DNA of 64,000 nucleotides. Source: GCA-002733465 sp965230525 (GTDB taxonomy: Bacteria > Pseudomonadota > Gammaproteobacteria > Enterobacterales > Kangiellaceae). The notes under the pieces were generated by a model that was not told the origin of the DNA, ran no database searches, and saw nothing but the letters and a program-made list of their open reading frames with translations. The stretch is taken from positions 3,038,001-3,102,000 of the forward strand of contig OZ246008.1 of assembly GCA_965230525.1 (NCBI GenBank). The letters are read 5' to 3'. This document shows positions 18,892 to 27,717 of this stretch, piece after piece (position 1 is the first letter of the stretch; every line of letters begins with the position of its first letter). The position numbers were made by a program, and so were the translations under genes.

Positions 18892-20159
18892 GCGAGTAAG
18901 AATTCATACCAACGGTCGAGTGAATATTCATAGTTTTCCATCACGGTATTCCAAACCGCAACATGACCAAAACGGTTTTCATAGGAGCCACCGCGACGGA
19001 CATCGCCTGCGGGTACAGAAACTTTGCCATCAGTGCCTTTAAGTGGTGTATTCGTTTCCTTGCCAGCGTACCAATAATCCCATTCGTTGGGGGTTAACAG
19101 ATCTCTTGAACGTTCAGGGTTCGAGATATAGTAACCTTGTCGCGCGATAAAAGCGCCTGCCCAGCCACTTAACCACCAATTCATATACTCATAGGCTGCG
19201 TCTTTGGTCGCTCCTTTACATTCGCGAGAAAGACACATCACACCATGCCAAGCACGATAACCTTCTTTGGGGGCTGCATAGGTTATTGGCGTTCCTTGGC
19301 CGTTAGCCATCGACACTCCAGGAGAGAACATACTACCAATGCTTGTACGGCCACTGGTCATAAATTCAGCTGATTGTGGTACAGTGCTCCAGAAACCCGC
19401 AAAATGCTTTTCGCGTTTGTATTTAAGCAATACATTGAACAATTGATCGAGTTCATTAATGCTCATATTGCTAATATCTTTAAATTTAACAAATCCTCTC
19501 GCTTGAGCCGCCAAGGCTAAATCGAACAGTCCAATCGTTGGTGCGTTCACAATGCCTACTTTTCCTTGGTGCGCCGGATCAAGTAGCCAGCCCCAACTTT
19601 CAGTTTCGTAGGGTTTTCCTTTTGGAATTAAATCGGTGTTATAGCCATATGAGTCAACATTGTGCACGTAAGGCAAAAAACTAATGTTGCCAGTGAATTT
19701 GGTGCCGAGTGTGCCATCTTTTTGAACATTAAGAATTTTATAGGGAGCATCACCGACCCCAACCGGTTTATCACCGGTCACACTTCCTTTTTTACTGAGT
19801 GGGTTTATCTCTTTCCAATACTTCAAACGTTCCGTTTGAATGGGTTGCACAGCATTGGCTGCCCAAAGTGTACGAATGCTATCGGTCCATTGTTCGTATA
19901 GGTCGAATTCGCTAGGGGAGGTGGTCGCTTTTTGAATCAGTTCGCCTTCACCGCGAGGCTGGAAAATCAGATTGATGCCTAAGTCAGCCATGGCTTTTTG
20001 GCGAATTTCTTCTTGCAAGGTGACTATTGTACCCATAACCCTTAAAGTGGGCTTTGTATTGCAAATCACATAAGGTGCGTTGACCGTGACTGCGCTTGCT
20101 GCCACAACTTTGGCGGTTTTACTCAAAAACGCTCTTCGGTTTATCGGATTATTTGACAC
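18888..20159 (-). CDS. Tat-exported PotD/PotF-like extracellular solute-binding protein
   Basis: A 423-residue periplasmic binding protein. The N-terminus has a twin-arginine motif (NRRAFLSK, residues 7-14) and a hydrophobic stretch ending near residue 30, so Tat export of a folded protein is expected. The body (TLRVMGTIVTLQEEIRQKAM, SPSEFDLYEQWTDSIRTLW, and an ending YEYSLDRWYEFL) looks like type II binding proteins of the spermidine/putrescine-iron group; the ligand is not identifiable. No permease or ATPase gene accompanies it. Instead it overlaps a hybrid histidine kinase by four bases, which suggests it is a ligand sensor rather than a transport component. Confidence 0.85.
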   Translation of the reverse strand: MSNNPINRRAFLSKTAKVVAASAVTVNAPYVICNTKPTLRVMGTIVTLQEEIRQKAMADLGINLIFQPRGEGELIQKATTSPSEFDLYEQWTDSIRTLWAANAVQPIQTERLKYWKEINPLSKKGSVTGDKPVGVGDAPYKILNVQKDGTLGTKFTGNISFLPYVHNVDSYGYNTDLIPKGKPYETESWGWLLDPAHQGKVGIVNAPTIGLFDLALAAQARGFVKFKDISNMSINELDQLFNVLLKYKREKHFAGFWSTVPQSAEFMTSGRTSIGSMFSPGVSMANGQGTPITYAAPKEGYRAWHGVMCLSRECKGATKDAAYEYMNWWLSGWAGAFIARQGYYISNPERSRDLLTPNEWDYWYAGKETNTPLKGTDGKVSVPAGDVRRGGSYENRFGHVAVWNTVMENYEYSLDRWYEFLLA

Positions 20160-20304
20160 TTGCGGTTTCCCCTACACAGTGCTTAAGGTATCGTTTTAAG
20201 CTTAGTCTAGCGGGCAAAAATAGCAAGAATTTAGCAGTACATTAGCCCAAATGACAAATTTGCCATTAAGAAATTATTGAGGCTGGAGTAGTCGTTGAGA
20301 TAAC

Positions 20305-20538
20305 TCAGTAATGTGGTGGAATTTCGACACGGTTAAAGTTGTTGCCCGATTCGCCAATTTGTTCGACTTGTGAAACAACATTTTCCACCACGCGAGTGAG
20401 TTTTCTTAAATCTGACTGTTGTTCGATTAATGCTTGATTTAGCTCTTCGATCAAGTGATCTTGAAAAGTAATCTTAGTTTCTAACTCTTCGATTTGAGAG
20501 CGCATTTCTTGCATGCTATTTTGTTTAGTCTGGTTCAT
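20305..20538 (-). CDS. slyX: SlyX family protein
   Basis: A 77-residue protein, mostly one coiled coil (about residues 8-60: MRSQIEELETKITFQDHLIE, ELNQALIEQQSDLRKLTRVV), ending PPHY as SlyX proteins do. Its function is not established. The ATG follows directly after the TAA of the glutathione peroxidase gene, so translation is coupled. Confidence 0.88.
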   Translation of the reverse strand: MNQTKQNSMQEMRSQIEELETKITFQDHLIEELNQALIEQQSDLRKLTRVVENVVSQVEQIGESGNNFNRVEIPPHY

Positions 20539-21036
20539 TTAGAGTAGCTCTTCGATGTGTTTTGCGATCTTTTCAGGTTTATCCTTTGGTGCAAAGCGAG
20601 TAACCACCTGTCCTTGACGATTAACTAGAAATTTAGTGAAATTCCATTTGATAGACTTAGAACCTAAAACGCCGGGGGCCTGCGACTTAAGAAAATTAAA
20701 TAAAGGCAAAACGTTGTCGCCATTCACATCTACCTTTTTGAACAGCGGAAAGCTGGTATTAAAGTTGAGATCACAAAAATTTTGGATCGCTTCTTCGTCT
20801 CCCGGTTCTTGATTGCCAAATTGATTGCAAGGGAATCCTAGCACGCTAAATCCGTCTTTAGCGTAGGATTGCTGTAATGCTTCGAGGCCCTTATATTGCG
20901 GGGTAAAACCACATTTGCTGGCGGTATTGACGATTAGTAACACTTTATCCTCAAATTCGGCCATTGTTGTAGCTTGGCCTTTGATATCATCAACTTCAAA
21001 CTCATAGATGGACTTAGCAGTAGCATCGTTAGACAT
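20539..21036 (-). CDS. Glutathione peroxidase family protein (Cys type)
   Basis: A thiol peroxidase that reduces peroxides with glutathione or, more often in bacteria, thioredoxin. The preferred start is the ATG at 21036, with an AAAGG ribosome site; a TTG at 21054 is possible but less likely. The 165-residue protein shows the active-site cysteine in NTASKCGFTPQYKGL, the glutamine in FPCNQFGNQEPGDEE, and the tryptophan and asparagine in IKWNFTKFLV. The catalytic residue is cysteine, not selenocysteine. There is no signal peptide, so it should be cytoplasmic. It is co-transcribed with slyX. Confidence 0.93.
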   Translation of the reverse strand: MSNDATAKSIYEFEVDDIKGQATTMAEFEDKVLLIVNTASKCGFTPQYKGLEALQQSYAKDGFSVLGFPCNQFGNQEPGDEEAIQNFCDLNFNTSFPLFKKVDVNGDNVLPLFNFLKSQAPGVLGSKSIKWNFTKFLVNRQGQVVTRFAPKDKPEKIAKHIEELL

Positions 21037-21156
21037 ATTAAATTGCCTTTGCAAAAATTATAGTGTGGAAACATCTTACACTTAATCGGCGGGTTTGATA
21101 AGCTGCGGCATCGTTCAGCAATAATAATATTTTCGATTCATTCAGGGGATTAATTA

Positions 21157-22563
21157 ATGATTAAAAAGCTAATTGCTATCAGTTTGTTATCCAGTGTTTT
21201 TTCGGTGACTGCGGCAGAGCCTGAATTACTCACTCAAGCTCAGTTAAAACAAGTTGAGAAAGTAAGAGATACTGCATTAGAAAGTAATTTGGGCTATCAA
21301 ATTTTGGAATCTTTGACCACTGAAGTGGGCCCAAGAATGGCTGGGACACCGCAAGACATTATGGCGGTTAACTGGGCAATGGCTAAGTTTAAGGAGCTCG
21401 GGTTTGACAAGGTATGGAAAGAGCCGGTGACTTTCCCGACCTGGATACGTGGGGAAGAGTCAGCCGAAGTGATATCGCCATTTCCACAACCCTTGCATGT
21501 TACCGCGCTTGGCGGCACCGTTGGTACGGGTTCTAAGGGCATTACTGCCGATTTGATCCACTTTAAAACGCTGGAGGACTTAAAAACTGCTAACCCTGAT
21601 GATGTCGCAGGAAAAATAGTGTTTATTAGTAATAAAATGGAACGGACTAAAAATGGCGCAGGATACGGTAAAGCCGTTGCCGCTCGCGGCAGCGGGGCTG
21701 TTGAAGGCGCAAAAAAAGGCGCACTAGCTGTTATTATTCGCTCAATTGGCACGGATTCTCATCGACTGCCACACACCGGCCTAATGCGATACGCAGACGA
21801 CGTCATTAAAATCCCTGCGGCCGCGGTATCAAATCCCGACGCTGACCAACTCGTTAGAATGTTTTCACGCGACAAAAAGCTAAAGATTAAGCTGGTGTTA
21901 GGCGCAAAAGCAGGCCCAGAATTTACTTCCTATAACGTCATTGGTGAAATGACCGGCAACGAAAAGCCTGAAGAGGTTATCATCTTAGGTGGTCATTTGG
22001 ATTCGTGGGACCTTGGAACCGGAGCCGTTGATGATGGTGCAGGTGTCGCATTGACCATGGCTGCTGCAAAATTAATTAAGCAATTAAACATTAAACATCG
22101 TCGAACGCTTCGAGTTATATTATGGGCTAATGAGGAGCAAGGTTTGGTAGGCGCTAGAGCTTACGCAAAAGCCCACGCTCACGAGCTGGCACAACATATC
22201 GTTGGATCTGAATCTGACTTTGGAGCAGGTCGAATCTATTCGTTTTCTTCTTTGGTGACCGATGAAGATATGCCTTTCATCAAGCAAATGGAAACCCTGT
22301 TCAAGCCGTTAGGAATCAGTTATGGCGGTAACAATGCCGGTCCAGGGCCGGACTTAATCCCGCTTTACGCAATGGGAATGCCGGTATTTAAGCTTGCCCA
22401 AGACGGCACCGACTATTTTGATCTTCACCACACCGCCGACGATACGTTGGATAAAGTTGATCCTAAAGCCTTGGCTCAAAATGTTGCTGCGTATACAGTA
22501 TACGCACTAATGACAGCGCAATATATAGGCAGTCTGAAACGTCCAGCAAAGGAATCTAAATAA
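21157..22563 (+). CDS. Secreted M28-family zinc metallopeptidase
   Basis: A 468-residue aminopeptidase/carboxypeptidase-like enzyme with a Sec signal peptide (MIKKLIAISLLSSVFSVTA, cut near residue 20). A protease-associated-like region occupies about residues 130-250. The co-catalytic two-zinc site is visible: GGHLDSWDLGTGAVDDGAG supplies His and Asp, NEEQGLVGA the Glu pair, ESDFGAG the Asp, and DLHHTADDTLD the last His. It overlaps the next gene by one base (TAATG). It probably releases amino acids from peptides in the periplasm or outside, which fits the amino acid catabolism elsewhere in the window. Confidence 0.92.
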   Translation: MIKKLIAISLLSSVFSVTAAEPELLTQAQLKQVEKVRDTALESNLGYQILESLTTEVGPRMAGTPQDIMAVNWAMAKFKELGFDKVWKEPVTFPTWIRGEESAEVISPFPQPLHVTALGGTVGTGSKGITADLIHFKTLEDLKTANPDDVAGKIVFISNKMERTKNGAGYGKAVAARGSGAVEGAKKGALAVIIRSIGTDSHRLPHTGLMRYADDVIKIPAAAVSNPDADQLVRMFSRDKKLKIKLVLGAKAGPEFTSYNVIGEMTGNEKPEEVIILGGHLDSWDLGTGAVDDGAGVALTMAAAKLIKQLNIKHRRTLRVILWANEEQGLVGARAYAKAHAHELAQHIVGSESDFGAGRIYSFSSLVTDEDMPFIKQMETLFKPLGISYGGNNAGPGPDLIPLYAMGMPVFKLAQDGTDYFDLHHTADDTLDKVDPKALAQNVAAYTVYALMTAQYIGSLKRPAKESK

Positions 22564-23309
22564 TGAATACTAGCGAAGTGAAAGGTGAGCTTCACCGGCA
22601 TGTTTATGAAATTGTTATTTCCCGTGGAGATAAAATGAATGCCTTGACTGAGGCTATGTATGGTTCGCTCACAGAACAGTTGAAACATGCTGAGCAAGAT
22701 CCGCAAGTTAAGGTTATTTTGCTGCGAAGTGATAACCCGCATTTTAGTGCGGGTAATGACTTAGCGGATTTCTTAGAAAGCGAGTTTAACGATGACAGTA
22801 ATGTCGTGCAGTTCTTAAAAACTTTAGCCAGATTAAAAAAGCCTCTTGTTTGCGCCGTTGCCGGTGCAGCTGTCGGCATTGGAACTACATTGTTGTTACA
22901 TTGTGACTTGGTTTATGCGAGCAATGACAGCAAGTTTTCAGTGCCGTTTATAAAGCTAGGTCTGACTCCCGAAGGCGGTTCGTCGTTGTTACTCAGACAG
23001 CGCTGTGGAACCGCCAAGGCTAACGAATGGTTGTTAACGGGTAAAACATTTTTGGCAGATGAAGCTCATCAAGCTGGGCTCGTCAATGCACTCTGCGATG
23101 ATCTTGAATCCACTTGGAAAACCGCCATGGAAACGGCTCAAAACTTAGCTAAGAGCTCCATGGAAGTTTTGAAAGAGACCAAATCCCTACTTAAATCAGA
23201 GCAGGTGGAGACCGTGATTAAGGTTATGGAGAAAGAAGCCAAGATTTTCGCTGAGCGTTTACAGTCCGATGAAGCAAAAGCCGCTTTTAATGCTTTTCTA
23301 AAACGCTAG
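22563..23309 (+). CDS. Enoyl-CoA hydratase/isomerase family protein
   Basis: A 248-residue crotonase-fold protein. It has the two oxyanion-hole segments, HFSAGNDLADFLESEF (about residue 60) and AVAGAAVGIGTTLLLHCDLV (about 100), and a third, PFIKLGLTPEGGSSLLLRQ, whose Glu may be a catalytic residue. The C-terminal helix bundle is normal. Substrate is unknown; the residues around the third segment (LGLTPEGGSS) also fit delta3-delta2 enoyl-CoA isomerases. The ATG overlaps the M28 peptidase stop, so the two are one operon, although their functions do not obviously connect. Confidence 0.88.
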   Translation: MNTSEVKGELHRHVYEIVISRGDKMNALTEAMYGSLTEQLKHAEQDPQVKVILLRSDNPHFSAGNDLADFLESEFNDDSNVVQFLKTLARLKKPLVCAVAGAAVGIGTTLLLHCDLVYASNDSKFSVPFIKLGLTPEGGSSLLLRQRCGTAKANEWLLTGKTFLADEAHQAGLVNALCDDLESTWKTAMETAQNLAKSSMEVLKETKSLLKSEQVETVIKVMEKEAKIFAERLQSDEAKAAFNAFLKR

Positions 23310-23373
23310 GCAAACTCTTTGGCCCACGCGGCCAAATAAGCTAGGTAATTCATTTGGACCATTAATGCGGTAT

Positions 23374-23404
23374 ATCGTGCGATTGTGCTTTAAATCGTGC
23401 GATT
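23374..23404. repeat. Two ATCGTGCGAT palindromes 20 bp apart
   Basis: The 11-mer ATCGTGCGATT occurs at 23374-23384 and 23394-23404, starts 20 bp apart, each copy containing the inverted repeat ATCG-TG-CGAT. A related CGAGCGATT follows near 23430. It lies between two convergent genes. Confidence 0.5.
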
Positions 23405-23484
23405 ACCGCTCAAAGTTTTTTTATACCCATCGAGCGATTTTTCAATCACAACCAAGTTAGCTTAAAAGTCCTTAGCTGATAGCA

Positions 23485-24873
23485 TCATATCAGCCAATAA
23501 CAAACCAGCGTAATTAAAACGACTCCGATCAAATTAAGTGCAAAGCCTGTCCTTACCATTTGCTCAATGGTAATTTTTTCGCTGCCGTAAACGATTGCAT
23601 TGGGTGCGGTGGCAACCGGCAACATAAACGCACAACTGGCACTCATTGCGGCTGGGACCATTAGTAAAGCTGGATCGATATTCGCGGCGAGTGCTGCGGC
23701 CGCGAGGATAGGCATCATTAAGGCCGTCGTTGCTGTATTACTGGTCATTTCGGTTAAAAATATGACCGTTATTGCGATCAGCGCAATAACCAGAATATGT
23801 GGTAGTGCGGTAACCCCAGACAAATAATCACCAATAAGTGCGCTCAATCCACTTGCCCCAAACGCTTTTGCAATGCAAATGCCGCCGGCAAATAATAATA
23901 AAACCCCCCAAGGGATTTTATTAGCGGTTTGCCAATTAAGTAATCGCCCTTGATTTGGCTTTGATTTGTCACCATCTGGGATGATAAACATCGCGATGCA
24001 AGCCAACAGCGCTATACTCGCGTCATTGGCGTTTGGCAGCCCAATAAGGTTACTCCAACCGCCAAAAGGCTGTTGACGAGTTATCCAGGCAATAGCAGTC
24101 ACTGCGAAAACTGCCATAACTCGTTTTTCAATAGTCGTCCATTGGCCAGTTTTTGGAACTTCTATCGAGAGTGACTTGGGTAATTTGCGAGTAATCCACA
24201 GCATCGATAAAGGGATAAACAATATAACTAAGGGCACACCCCATTTCATCCAATCAACAAATCCAATATTACTGTTGGTTGCTTCATTATATGTCGACAC
24301 AAATAGCGCATTGGGAGGCGTCCCAATCGGAGTTCCGATTCCGCCAATACTGGCGGAATACGCAATTCCCAAGAGTAGAGCAGACGTAAGGCGAGGGTTG
24401 TTAGCGCCTTCAATGGTTGCGAGTGCAACCGGCAATAACATTAATGTCGTAGCGGTATTAGAGATCCACATACTTAGTACTGCCGAGGCTACCATAAACC
24501 CCATGATTAAATGGCGGGGCGATTGACTTCCAAATAGGTTCACCATAAGAAGGGCAATCCGGCGATGCGCACCCGAATAGGCCATTGATTGAGACAGTAT
24601 AAAGCCGCCGAGTAACAAGAGAATCAAGGGGTGACCATAGGATTGGCCAACTTCATTGGCTGTTAAAATACCAGTCATAGTAAACACGGCGAGTGGAATA
24701 AGCGAGGTGACAGGGATTGGAATCGGTTCGAAAATCCACCATAGTGCGCACAGAAGGGTGACACTTGATACAATCACTATGGGGCTTGGTAGCTTAAGCC
24801 AAGTGAGGCTTAATCCTAAAACCAGTGACAACAGTGGCCCTAACCAAATAAAATGCTTTTTTACTTCAGACAT
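23485..24873 (-). CDS. DASS/SLC13-type sodium:anion (dicarboxylate) symporter
   Basis: A 462-residue inner-membrane carrier with about 11-12 hydrophobic segments. The family's twin SNT motifs are present: ISNTATTLMLLPVA near residue 137 and TSNTATTALMMPI near 375. Between them are the GIGTPIGTPPNALFV substrate/sodium segment and a central cytoplasmic loop; PVATAPNAIVYGS near the C-terminus is the second half-site. Substrates in this family are C4-dicarboxylates, citrate or sulfate; a dicarboxylate is the likely one here. It is a single gene. A weak hairpin, GCTGATA/TATCAGC (23475-23494), overlaps its stop codon. Confidence 0.9.
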   Translation of the reverse strand: MSEVKKHFIWLGPLLSLVLGLSLTWLKLPSPIVIVSSVTLLCALWWIFEPIPIPVTSLIPLAVFTMTGILTANEVGQSYGHPLILLLLGGFILSQSMAYSGAHRRIALLMVNLFGSQSPRHLIMGFMVASAVLSMWISNTATTLMLLPVALATIEGANNPRLTSALLLGIAYSASIGGIGTPIGTPPNALFVSTYNEATNSNIGFVDWMKWGVPLVILFIPLSMLWITRKLPKSLSIEVPKTGQWTTIEKRVMAVFAVTAIAWITRQQPFGGWSNLIGLPNANDASIALLACIAMFIIPDGDKSKPNQGRLLNWQTANKIPWGVLLLFAGGICIAKAFGASGLSALIGDYLSGVTALPHILVIALIAITVIFLTEMTSNTATTALMMPILAAAALAANIDPALLMVPAAMSASCAFMLPVATAPNAIVYGSEKITIEQMVRTGFALNLIGVVLITLVCYWLI

Positions 24874-25029
24874 AAATCGGAAAATTTCCCCAAGCTAAAA
24901 ATATGACGGTAGATTAACAATTTCGCATAAGATTTATCATTATTATTCGAATTAGGTCTACAATTAAGTGGTAATAGTATATTAAAACCATGACAAAACT
25001 AATAAGAAATACTAACAAGAGCTATTTGC

Positions 25030-25683
25030 ATGAGAGTTGAAGAACTAGGACTGACTTTTGGCGATACGTTGCAAATCCAGATTGGGGATAATAATGACCA
25101 ACGCTATCCCGTCAAGTTTATTGGTATTAATCCAGCCGCGAGTATCATCGTCTCAGCGCCTATCACTGGTAAAGATAAGATTTATTTTGTGCGAGAAGGC
25201 CAGATGGTCACGCTTCGATTTATGGTTAAAAACGTTGTATCAGGGTTTTCAACCCGCGTGATGTTAACTCGAGGTCAACCTTATCCGTACTTACACTTAG
25301 AAATTCCGAAAGAAGTGCAAACCGTTGAAGTGCGTAAAGAAGTTCGAGTAGAAACTGATATTAACTCAACAATTATTAATAAAACCCATAATTCACCGGC
25401 TTTAACCGCTCGCATGCTTAATTTGAGCTGCTCGGGTGGTCGAGTTGAATCGAAAACTAAGTTGGCCCTAATGGGAAACTTACTCAACATTACTATGCCG
25501 CTAACCATCGATCATTTTGAACGGATTGTCACCATGAATTGTGCTGTTTCTTATGTTAAAGAAGATGAAAAAAATGGATGTTTTCTTTATGGTGTCAATA
25601 TTGAAGAGATAGATAATGACGATAGTGTTTTCTTGCGCGGGTTTATTTACCAAGAGTTATTGCGATCGATGCATATGATTTGA
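25030..25683 (+). CDS. PilZ-domain protein with YcgR-like N-terminal domain
   Basis: A 217-residue protein likely to bind cyclic di-GMP. Residues about 1-95 look like the YcgR N-domain (beta-rich; GDTLQIQIG, YFVREGQMVTLRFM). The PilZ domain follows, with the ligand motif split as expected: VRKEVRVET near residue 102 provides RxxxR, and LNLSCSGGRVES near 133 provides NxSxxG. There is no signal peptide or membrane segment. In flagellated bacteria YcgR slows the motor, but no flagellar genes are nearby. A strong terminator follows. Confidence 0.88.
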   Translation: MRVEELGLTFGDTLQIQIGDNNDQRYPVKFIGINPAASIIVSAPITGKDKIYFVREGQMVTLRFMVKNVVSGFSTRVMLTRGQPYPYLHLEIPKEVQTVEVRKEVRVETDINSTIINKTHNSPALTARMLNLSCSGGRVESKTKLALMGNLLNITMPLTIDHFERIVTMNCAVSYVKEDEKNGCFLYGVNIEEIDNDDSVFLRGFIYQELLRSMHMI

Positions 25684-25707
25684 AACCGCTGATAATTAGG
25701 TATTCAA

Positions 25708-25737
25708 TAAAAAAGGGCCTTTTGGGCCCTTTTTTTG
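25708..25737. terminator. Bidirectional terminator, PilZ gene / trxB
   Basis: A 9-bp stem, AAAAGGGCC (25711-25719) with GGCCCTTTT (25725-25733), has a 5-nt loop and continues into a T-run; the A-run on the left serves the converging trxB. Confidence 0.92.
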
Positions 25738-25761
25738 TTTGCAGGTGCTCGTGTCGGGTAG

Positions 25762-26715
25762 TTAGTTCTGCGCGTCTAAGAATTTTTCTGCATCGAGCGC
25801 TGCCATGCATCCTGCACCTGCAGAGGTGATCGCTTGCTTATAAACTTGATCAGCAACGTCGCCAGCCGCATACACCCCTTCGATACTCGTTTGTGTTGCA
25901 TTACCTTGCAGCCCACTTTGCACAGTGATGTAGCCATTTTTCATATCAAGTTGACCAGCAAAAATATCAGTATTTGGTTTATGGCCAATCGCAATAAATA
26001 CACCGTCGACCTTTAATTCTGAAGTATTTTGGTCAGTGGTACTTTTGATTTTAATACCTGTTACGCCCATATTATCACCGAGCACCTCTTCCAAGGTATT
26101 ATTCCAGTGAATCGTGATATTGCCATTTTTTGCTTTCTCAAACAGGTGATCTTGCAGAATTTTCTCACTTCGTAGCGAGTCCCTGCGATGGATCAGGTGA
26201 ACTTCTGAAGCGATATTCGATAGATACAGCGCTTCTTCAACCGCGGTATTACCACCACCAATTACAGCTACCGGCTTATTTCGGTAGAAAAAGCCGTCAC
26301 ATGTTGCACAGGCAGAAACGCCTTTACCTTTAAACGCTTCCTCAGACTCAAGGCCAAGGTACATGGCAGATGCCCCCGTAGCGATGACTAAAGCATCAGC
26401 AGTATAAACGCCTTGATCACCAGTAAGTGTGAAAGGGCGTTTAGTCAACTCAGCGGTATGGATATGATCAAAAATAATTTCAGTGCCAAATCTTAGTGCG
26501 TGTTTTTCCATGCGCTCCATCAATTCCGGCCCTTGTACGCCATCATTGTCGCCTGGCCAGTTATCAACATCGGTTGTGGTGGTCAATTGGCCGCCTTTTT
26601 CCATGCCCGTAATAATAACTGGCTCTAAGTTGGCGCGCGCGCCATAAACCGCAGCAGAATACCCTGCAGGACCTGAGCCTAGAATGAGCAATTTGCAATG
26701 ACGAGATTGGGACAT
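25762..26715 (-). CDS. trxB: Thioredoxin reductase (NADPH)
   Basis: TrxB reduces thioredoxin with NADPH through FAD and a CxxC pair. The ATG at 26715 (GGAG site upstream) gives MSQSRHCKLLILGSGPAGYSAA and 317 residues, the usual size; a TTG four codons earlier overlaps the ribosome site and is unlikely. Visible are the FAD-binding GSGPAG, the redox-active SACATCDGFFYRN (about 135-145), the NADPH-binding GGGNTAVEEALYL, and the GVYAAGDVAD segment near the end. In E. coli trxB also neighbours lrp and ftsK. Confidence 0.97.
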   Translation of the reverse strand: MSQSRHCKLLILGSGPAGYSAAVYGARANLEPVIITGMEKGGQLTTTTDVDNWPGDNDGVQGPELMERMEKHALRFGTEIIFDHIHTAELTKRPFTLTGDQGVYTADALVIATGASAMYLGLESEEAFKGKGVSACATCDGFFYRNKPVAVIGGGNTAVEEALYLSNIASEVHLIHRRDSLRSEKILQDHLFEKAKNGNITIHWNNTLEEVLGDNMGVTGIKIKSTTDQNTSELKVDGVFIAIGHKPNTDIFAGQLDMKNGYITVQSGLQGNATQTSIEGVYAAGDVADQVYKQAITSAGAGCMAALDAEKFLDAQN

Positions 26716-26842
26716 GTAAAACTCCAAATTTTAACTAAATAAGTAAATGTGTTCGCTCTGAGATAGTACGCTGAAGTTGTCAGAGAGTGCGAATTTTAGG
26801 GTGGTTTGAATCAGACTACAAGGGGTAGCGATAACAAGTTAG

Positions 26843-27391
26843 TTACCACATTAAGTCATCCGGAATTTGATAATCTGCATAGGGATCATCTTCGGCGATT
26901 TCTTCAGCCTGCTGATTAAGCGGAATAATCACGTCAGGCGCTCGCTGCGATATTTTCTCAGCAATTTTATGGGGTACTAAATAGTAGCTATCTTTCTCTT
27001 TGGCAATCGCTAACAAACCGTTAGATAAATGACGGTGAACTTGGTTTGAAACGTCTAGCTTTTTGATTTTGTTATCATCGGTGAAATTAAAGCTAATTTG
27101 CGGGCTTCCTAGCGCTTGGCTGTTACTTTGGATCAATTGCTTTATTTGTGCAAAAATTGCTTTTTCTTCAGCCGCTTGGTTTTTTTGTTGGTTTAACTGA
27201 CGTGCTTTTTCAGCTTGCTCTGCCATCATTTTTTCTGCGGCCGCTTTGTCTTGATCGAGCTCTTCGATTTTATGCTTGCGGTTTATCTTGGCCTTTTTGC
27301 GTTTGGCGCTATTAGCTTTAACAGCTTTGTCTTTTGATACGAGGCCGGCTTTTAGCAGTTGATCTTGCAAGGATGACATAGTGTCACTCAT
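26843..27391 (-). CDS. DUF2058 family protein (YaiL-like nucleoprotein)
   Basis: A 182-residue cytoplasmic protein. The N-terminal half is very basic and helical: SLQDQLLKAGLVSKDKAVK, then a Lys/Arg-rich stretch (about residues 24-45) and a Gln/Glu/Ala coiled coil (about 45-85). The C-terminal half is a compact domain (FNFTDDNKIKKLDVS, VHRHLSNGLLAIAKEKDSYY) followed by an acidic tail ending DPYADYQIPDDLMW. E. coli YaiL is described as nucleic-acid associated, but no precise function is known. It lies upstream of trxB on the same strand, about 125 bases away. Confidence 0.85.
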   Translation of the reverse strand: MSDTMSSLQDQLLKAGLVSKDKAVKANSAKRKKAKINRKHKIEELDQDKAAAEKMMAEQAEKARQLNQQKNQAAEEKAIFAQIKQLIQSNSQALGSPQISFNFTDDNKIKKLDVSNQVHRHLSNGLLAIAKEKDSYYLVPHKIAEKISQRAPDVIIPLNQQAEEIAEDDPYADYQIPDDLMW

Positions 27392-27717
27392 GTGAAATTC
27401 GATTTAACCCTATTATAGGGACAATCTTAAAAGATTAAAGTCCGCAGCATAGAAATTGTTGATGACCAATTTTTGTCAATGGCGCAGGGGTTAGGTTTAA
27501 TCAGCTTGTTTCAATCTTAGTAAAATTCAAAACTAGAGTTAAAGGCTTGGAGTTTAAGGGGGCGACTTTAAAAATAATAGCAATGGAATAGCGGAGGAAT
27601 AGTTTGGAAATAGAAGCGGAGTAAGCGCGGAACGAATCTTAAAAACACCAAATTGAAAGGTAAAGAGGCTAGGGCAAAAGTTTGTTTGCCCTAGCGCTTT
27701 GCTAAAGAATACTTAAT
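27392..27717. other. Intergenic region, DUF2058 gene / ald
   Basis: A 326-base gap between two minus-strand genes. It should hold the promoter of the DUF2058 gene and the ald terminator hairpin (27669-27694). I see no further gene, repeat or recognisable operator. Confidence 0.6.
27669..27694 (-). terminator. Possible ald terminator hairpin
   Basis: A perfect 10-bp stem, CTAGGGCAAA with TTTGCCCTAG, and a 6-nt loop lie 24 bases after the ald stop. On the minus strand only a weak T-containing tract (CCTCTTTACC) follows, so termination may be inefficient. Confidence 0.5.

Noticed and set aside
21297..21752. Long antisense frame within the M28 peptidase gene
   Set aside because: It lies entirely opposite a well-supported gene and its translation resembles no protein.
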